The notes under the pieces are model-generated. The model was not told where the DNA came from. It saw only the letters and a program-made list of their open reading frames with translations, and made no database searches. Positions 60,732 to 64,000 of a stretch of DNA of 64,000 bases are shown piece by piece. Within the stretch, counting starts at the first letter, position 1, and each line of letters starts with the position of its first letter. A program made the position numbers and the translations under genes. The DNA comes from Butyrivibrio sp. (GTDB taxonomy: Bacteria; Bacillota; Clostridia; Lachnospirales; Lachnospiraceae): the NCBI GenBank assembly GCA_015056495.1, contig SVGC01000004.1:85998-149997 (forward strand), written 5' to 3'.

Positions 60732-62506
60732 ACGATATGGGGAAGATAAGTTATTATTTCAACAAAATTAAAGAAGGAAAGCTAAAAGACAAGCTATTGA
60801 TATTCAAGTGGATATATGGATATGCAATAAACCATATACCCGCTATTGTAATATACACTTTACTTGGCATGACCGGAATAATACTTGGTCTTTTTACAAG
60901 CCTTAATTCACGAGACCTGGTAGATATAATCACAGGACATCGCACAGGGGAACTTTTGCGCACATTTATAATCATGATTGTACTTACGGTAGTGAATACT
61001 TGTGTTTCGCAGATATCAAGTTACCTTTCCACCAAAATCAGTCTTAAGGTTAATAATGAGATAAAGGCGCAGATCTTTGAAGGAATATTACAAACGGATT
61101 GGCAATCCCTGTCTAAATATCATTCCGGTGACCTTGTTATGAGATGCGGAAGTGACGCTTCCAATATTGCATCAGGAATTTTGACACTCGTACCAAACCT
61201 TATAATCTATATTTTCAGATTTGCATCCGCTTTATATATGGTTTGCATATACGATTGGACATTTGCTATTTTTGCGCTTGCCAGCATCCCGATAACACTG
61301 ATCAGTTCGCGCTATTCTATGAAGATGATGAGAAAGAGCGGAATGGGAACTATGTCAGCATCCGCTAGAATGAACGGTTTTCATCAGGAGACCTTCTCGA
61401 ATATTCAGACAATAAAAGCTTTTGATATGCTGGCATATCACATAGACAGGCTAAAAGAAATACAAAAAGGATATACAGAAGCTACGCTTAAGTACCAGAA
61501 GATATCAATGCTCAATACTTTTATACTGACATTTGTATCTATGCTTGTATCCTACTCTGCACAGGCATGGGGCGTATACAAGGTTTGGAGCGGAGCTATC
61601 ACATACGGAACAATGACCATGTTTATAGGCCTTTCAAGTTCTCTTACAGGCTCAGTTTCTAATCTTATCAGTTTTGTACCAACATCTCTTAGCTTGTTTA
61701 ACTCAGCTGACCGAGTTAAAAGCATACTGGACCTTCCAAGAGATGATTATTCCAATGCCGAAGAGGTTGAAAGATTTGGACAGGAGCATGCAGGTAAGGG
61801 AATAGGAGTAGAAGCCAGGAACGTGTCATTTGCTTACGAAGGTGCAGAAAATGTCTTTTCCAAGGCTGAATTTAATGCTAATCCTCATGAGACAGTTGCA
61901 TTTGTCGGACCTTCAGGCGAAGGAAAGACAACTATGCTAAGACTTCTTCTTGCTATAATAAGACCCGGTGAGGGACAGGTGCGTATAACGACAGGTGATG
62001 GGGAACTTGAAGATAGTCTCTATGCAACAGCTGCAACGAGAAGTCTTTTTGCGTATGTTCCACAAGGAAATACAATGTTCTCGGGAACTATAGCTCAAAA
62101 TATGAGAAATGTAAAAAAGGATGCAACGGATGACGAAATCATCAAAGCCCTGAAAATGGCTTGCGCGTGGGACTTTGTCAAGAAACTTCCTGAAGGCATA
62201 AACAGTGAGATGGGAGAGCACGGCAGTGGCTTTTCAGAGGGACAGGCCCAGAGGTTGTCTATTGCCAGAGCAATCCTTAGACAGTCGCCTATACTTCTTC
62301 TGGATGAAGCAACCTCTGCTCTTGATGTATGGACAGAAAAAGAGGTCCTTAAGAATATCATGGCAGATGAATATCCTAGGACCACTATTATTACTACACA
62401 TAGACCTTCAGTATTAAAACAATGCGATAGAGTATATGCTATCAGAAACGGCAACTGTTGTAAGTTATCTGATGAGGAAATCAGCGAGATGGAAAGCATC
62501 GCCTGA
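60710..62506 (+). CDS. ABC transporter, fused permease and ATPase (peptide exporter type)
   Basis: The 598-residue half-transporter has six transmembrane helices (about 30-330) and an ATPase domain: Walker A GPSGEGKTT (about 398-406), Q-loop YVPQGN, signature SEGQAQRLSIARA and Walker B ILLLDEATSALD. It lacks the N-terminal C39 peptidase of leader-cleaving exporters. The start ATG 60710 lies within a terminator hairpin; Met10 (60737) is an alternative with no ribosome site. Co-directional with the candidate precursor, it probably exports its product. Confidence 0.88.
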   Translation: MNVVLLFYDMGKISYYFNKIKEGKLKDKLLIFKWIYGYAINHIPAIVIYTLLGMTGIILGLFTSLNSRDLVDIITGHRTGELLRTFIIMIVLTVVNTCVSQISSYLSTKISLKVNNEIKAQIFEGILQTDWQSLSKYHSGDLVMRCGSDASNIASGILTLVPNLIIYIFRFASALYMVCIYDWTFAIFALASIPITLISSRYSMKMMRKSGMGTMSASARMNGFHQETFSNIQTIKAFDMLAYHIDRLKEIQKGYTEATLKYQKISMLNTFILTFVSMLVSYSAQAWGVYKVWSGAITYGTMTMFIGLSSSLTGSVSNLISFVPTSLSLFNSADRVKSILDLPRDDYSNAEEVERFGQEHAGKGIGVEARNVSFAYEGAENVFSKAEFNANPHETVAFVGPSGEGKTTMLRLLLAIIRPGEGQVRITTGDGELEDSLYATAATRSLFAYVPQGNTMFSGTIAQNMRNVKKDATDDEIIKALKMACAWDFVKKLPEGINSEMGEHGSGFSEGQAQRLSIARAILRQSPILLLDEATSALDVWTEKEVLKNIMADEYPRTTIITTHRPSVLKQCDRVYAIRNGNCCKLSDEEISEMESIA

Positions 62507-62510
62507 ATAC

Positions 62511-63431
62511 TTAAGCTGTTGTACTATCGATTTGGGACTTTATGAATGCAGCTGCATCATCTGAGGTGTTGCAGCTGTAATTCCATACAGGATAGTCAGC
62601 GCTAACTTCCTGCGCGAAGCGAATAACGCTTAAGGTCATCTCACTATTCCACATCGGAGAGATGATTCGGTTCATAATAGCCAGAGCTTTAGCTTCCGGC
62701 TGCAAATGACTTACAAAATTCTTAGGATCCTGACGAAGCAGTACTATTCCTTTAAGCTCATAGTCTTTAGCATCATAGATTCCTGAAGTTCCACACCATG
62801 GCATGCCATACGCATATATTTTGCCATCATCACATTTTCCCAATAGATTCAAATCGCCATTGATCTGTCTTACGCCGTACAACCTATTCCAAAGCGCTGC
62901 ATGTGTACTTTTGCCGATCCCGGATCCGGCAGAAAAGAGAAGAGCCTTGTGATCATACTCTACGGAAACAGAATGTATGGCAAATAAGTTATGGATTCTT
63001 GCCATATAAAGGAAAGCGTGACGAATAGCCCAGAATACTTCTTCCTTGGCATTATCAGTATCTTTAACAAAAATAGATACCTTCTGTCCGTCCGGTGATA
63101 TATGAAGCTCGTCAACATGCTCCCATAACGGGAAAATGAGAATATATTCATCACATGTTTTTATGATGGATACCTCTTTATCACGAATGATCAGTTCACC
63201 GGATTTATGTATTACAGGTGCAATATGATAGACATAAATATTCTGGGTTTTATCAGCTGAGCAAGTGTATTCATCATCGGCAAAAGACATAAAGCTATCA
63301 TCAAACAGTTCTTCCTTGCCGAACAGATTTACGCAGATACCGGCAATATTCATGCTGACATATTTTTTGAGTTTAAGCTTTTTATAAAAATCAGTATCTA
63401 TAACCATTCCTGAATAACAAAGGGAATCCAT
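62511..63431 (-). CDS. HprK-like kinase (C-terminal part of a broken PqqD-HprK gene)
   Basis: The 306-residue frame carries an HPr-kinase-like P-loop (LLFSAGSGIGKSTHAALW, GSGIGKST at 169-176), QINGDLNLL and YAYGMPWCGTSGIYDA, as in kinases of lasso-peptide clusters such as that of paeninodin. Its first 10 residues (MDSLCYSGMV) are actually the end of a PqqD domain whose start lies upstream in the same frame beyond a TGA. No ribosome site precedes the methionine, so this frame alone is probably not how the protein was made. It ends four bases from the exporter stop, tail to tail. Confidence 0.75.
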   Translation of the reverse strand: MDSLCYSGMVIDTDFYKKLKLKKYVSMNIAGICVNLFGKEELFDDSFMSFADDEYTCSADKTQNIYVYHIAPVIHKSGELIIRDKEVSIIKTCDEYILIFPLWEHVDELHISPDGQKVSIFVKDTDNAKEEVFWAIRHAFLYMARIHNLFAIHSVSVEYDHKALLFSAGSGIGKSTHAALWNRLYGVRQINGDLNLLGKCDDGKIYAYGMPWCGTSGIYDAKDYELKGIVLLRQDPKNFVSHLQPEAKALAIMNRIISPMWNSEMTLSVIRFAQEVSADYPVWNYSCNTSDDAAAFIKSQIDSTTA

Positions 63432-63494
63432 AAAGCTTTGAATTGAACACTTTGCGTCAGGGCGATCTGCCTCGTCTATCTCAAAGTGTTCATA

Positions 63495-63668
63495 TCAACT
63501 ATCAAAGATTTCTTCAATTGTCAGATCTTTGGAGAGTAAATTCCAGATAAAAACACCGGTATCATTTAGAAATAAGCTTTTCTTCCTATCTGCTGCGCTT
63601 TGACCATGCGTTAGCAGACAAGGAGTGTCGCCGATATATTCAAGAGTAAAATCGTTATTTCTTATCAT
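63495..63668 (-). pseudogene. PqqD-like N-terminal fragment ending at an in-frame TGA
   Basis: ATG 63668 follows GAGTGAGG. The 57-residue peptide MIRNNDFTLEYIG...SLFLNDTGVFIWNLLSKDLTIEE is the PqqD/RRE pattern, cut at TGA (63497-63495). Past the TGA the same frame continues YEHFEIDEADRPD to SIQSFMDSLCYSGMV, completing the PqqD domain and entering the HprK-like frame. One base change (for example CGA or AGA to TGA) explains the break. Confidence 0.8.
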
Positions 63669-64000
63669 AGTTCCTCACTCTTAAGAAAATAAGGTTTAAT
63701 ATTAGTAATACCAGTTTATTATAGCATATTAAGAATCGATAATTCTTTCTGTTGTTATCGTAGTCTTTCGTTGTCCTTATGTAAGAGTTTTTAATGTTGC
63801 AGATGATGTGAGGTACATTGGTGCGCAGATTCTTTTTGCATTTGCTGTTCTTATGATTCAGATGTGAGATTTACAGTAAGTGCTGTGAGGGTAGATGAGC
63901 ATGAGTGGAGCCCTTGAAAACACATTAGGGTAAATATAGATTCGGAAAAATAAAAAAGGAAAAGCACCTACTTTCATGTTAGGATTAGATTTGCGAGAAA
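63669..64000. other. Intergenic region at window end
   Basis: On the minus strand TATAAT (63723-63718) is a likely -10 box for the PqqD-HprK gene, and AAGAAT-CGATA-ATTCTT (63731-63747) is a 6-5-6 inverted repeat just upstream of it. Further right no convincing gene is seen. A plus-strand frame to 63868 reads as a short hydrophobic fragment without a start. Confidence 0.5.

Noticed and set aside
63495..63497. TGA as a selenocysteine codon
   Set aside because: PqqD domains have no conserved cysteine or selenocysteine at this position, and no hairpin resembling a bacterial SECIS was seen just downstream.
63747..63868. Plus-strand fragment that could be the end of a MATE or other membrane protein
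   Set aside because: It has no start codon, no ribosome site and only a vague hydrophobic pattern; too weak to call a gene.

Overview
The window is AT-rich, with dense co-directional genes, strong AGGAGG-type ribosome sites, a T-box tyrS leader, a THF riboswitch before folT, a radical-SAM/DUF512 gene next to der, and DUF4314, DUF4869 and DUF6088-type small genes. This combination points to a Lachnospiraceae bacterium (Clostridia), plausibly Butyrivibrio or Pseudobutyrivibrio. The genus is an inference from gene content, not from a marker gene. No rRNA, tRNA, CRISPR array, integrase or complete insertion sequence is visible.

Layout. 1-6.1 kb: histidine kinase tail, prs (minus), then a housekeeping operon DUF512-der-plsY-gpsA. 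6.1-13.5 kb: a divergent Crp/Fnr regulator and a six-gene cluster encoding a nitrogenase-like reductase (NifH-, NifD- and NifK-like) plus an iron/corrinoid-type ABC importer. 13.6-16.3 kb: two tandemly duplicated lipoproteins and a coiled-coil protein. 16.3-20.6 kb: folT under a THF riboswitch, a MATE exporter, and tyrS under a tyrosine T-box. 20.9-25.7 kb: a Zn/Cd efflux operon (ArsR, HMA chaperone, P1B ATPase), then STAS and RsbW-like proteins. 25.7-31.6 kb: serine hydrolase, purine salvage pair and a MutS-like ATPase. 31.7-34.8 kb: a TRAP transporter. 35-41 kb: transaldolase-like aldolase, MYG1, phosphofructokinase, PfkB kinase, ACT protein, DegV and TetR. 41.5-44.9 kb: a copper operon (CsoR, membrane HMA, CopA). 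45-47.8 kb: lineage-specific protein, GH13 glycosidase and DUF4314.

47.9-60.1 kb is an accessory island. It holds a WYL regulator followed by nuclease, beta-CASP hydrolase and nuclease genes; a soluble FtsH-like AAA-M41 protease with a PolC-derived protein that has lost its catalytic aspartates; a zinc-ribbon HTH protein; an HTH/DUF4869 pair; an Abi-like gene remnant; a large restriction-like nuclease; and two antitoxin-type genes without visible toxins. It looks like a defence or mobile-element graveyard with at least two uncharacterised modules.

60.2-63.7 kb is a candidate peptide-modification locus. A 141-residue protein has a lasso-type leader motif, followed by an ABC exporter and, convergently, a PqqD-HprK kinase gene broken by one in-frame TGA. 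Dispersed palindromes sharing a GGGGACG or GGACGTATCA core (near 6.1, 13.4, 22.6 and 39.4 kb) form a REP-like family across the window. The strongest candidates for undescribed biology are the nitrogenase-like cluster, the AAA-M41/PolC-like pair, the WYL nuclease operon and the PqqD-HprK peptide locus.
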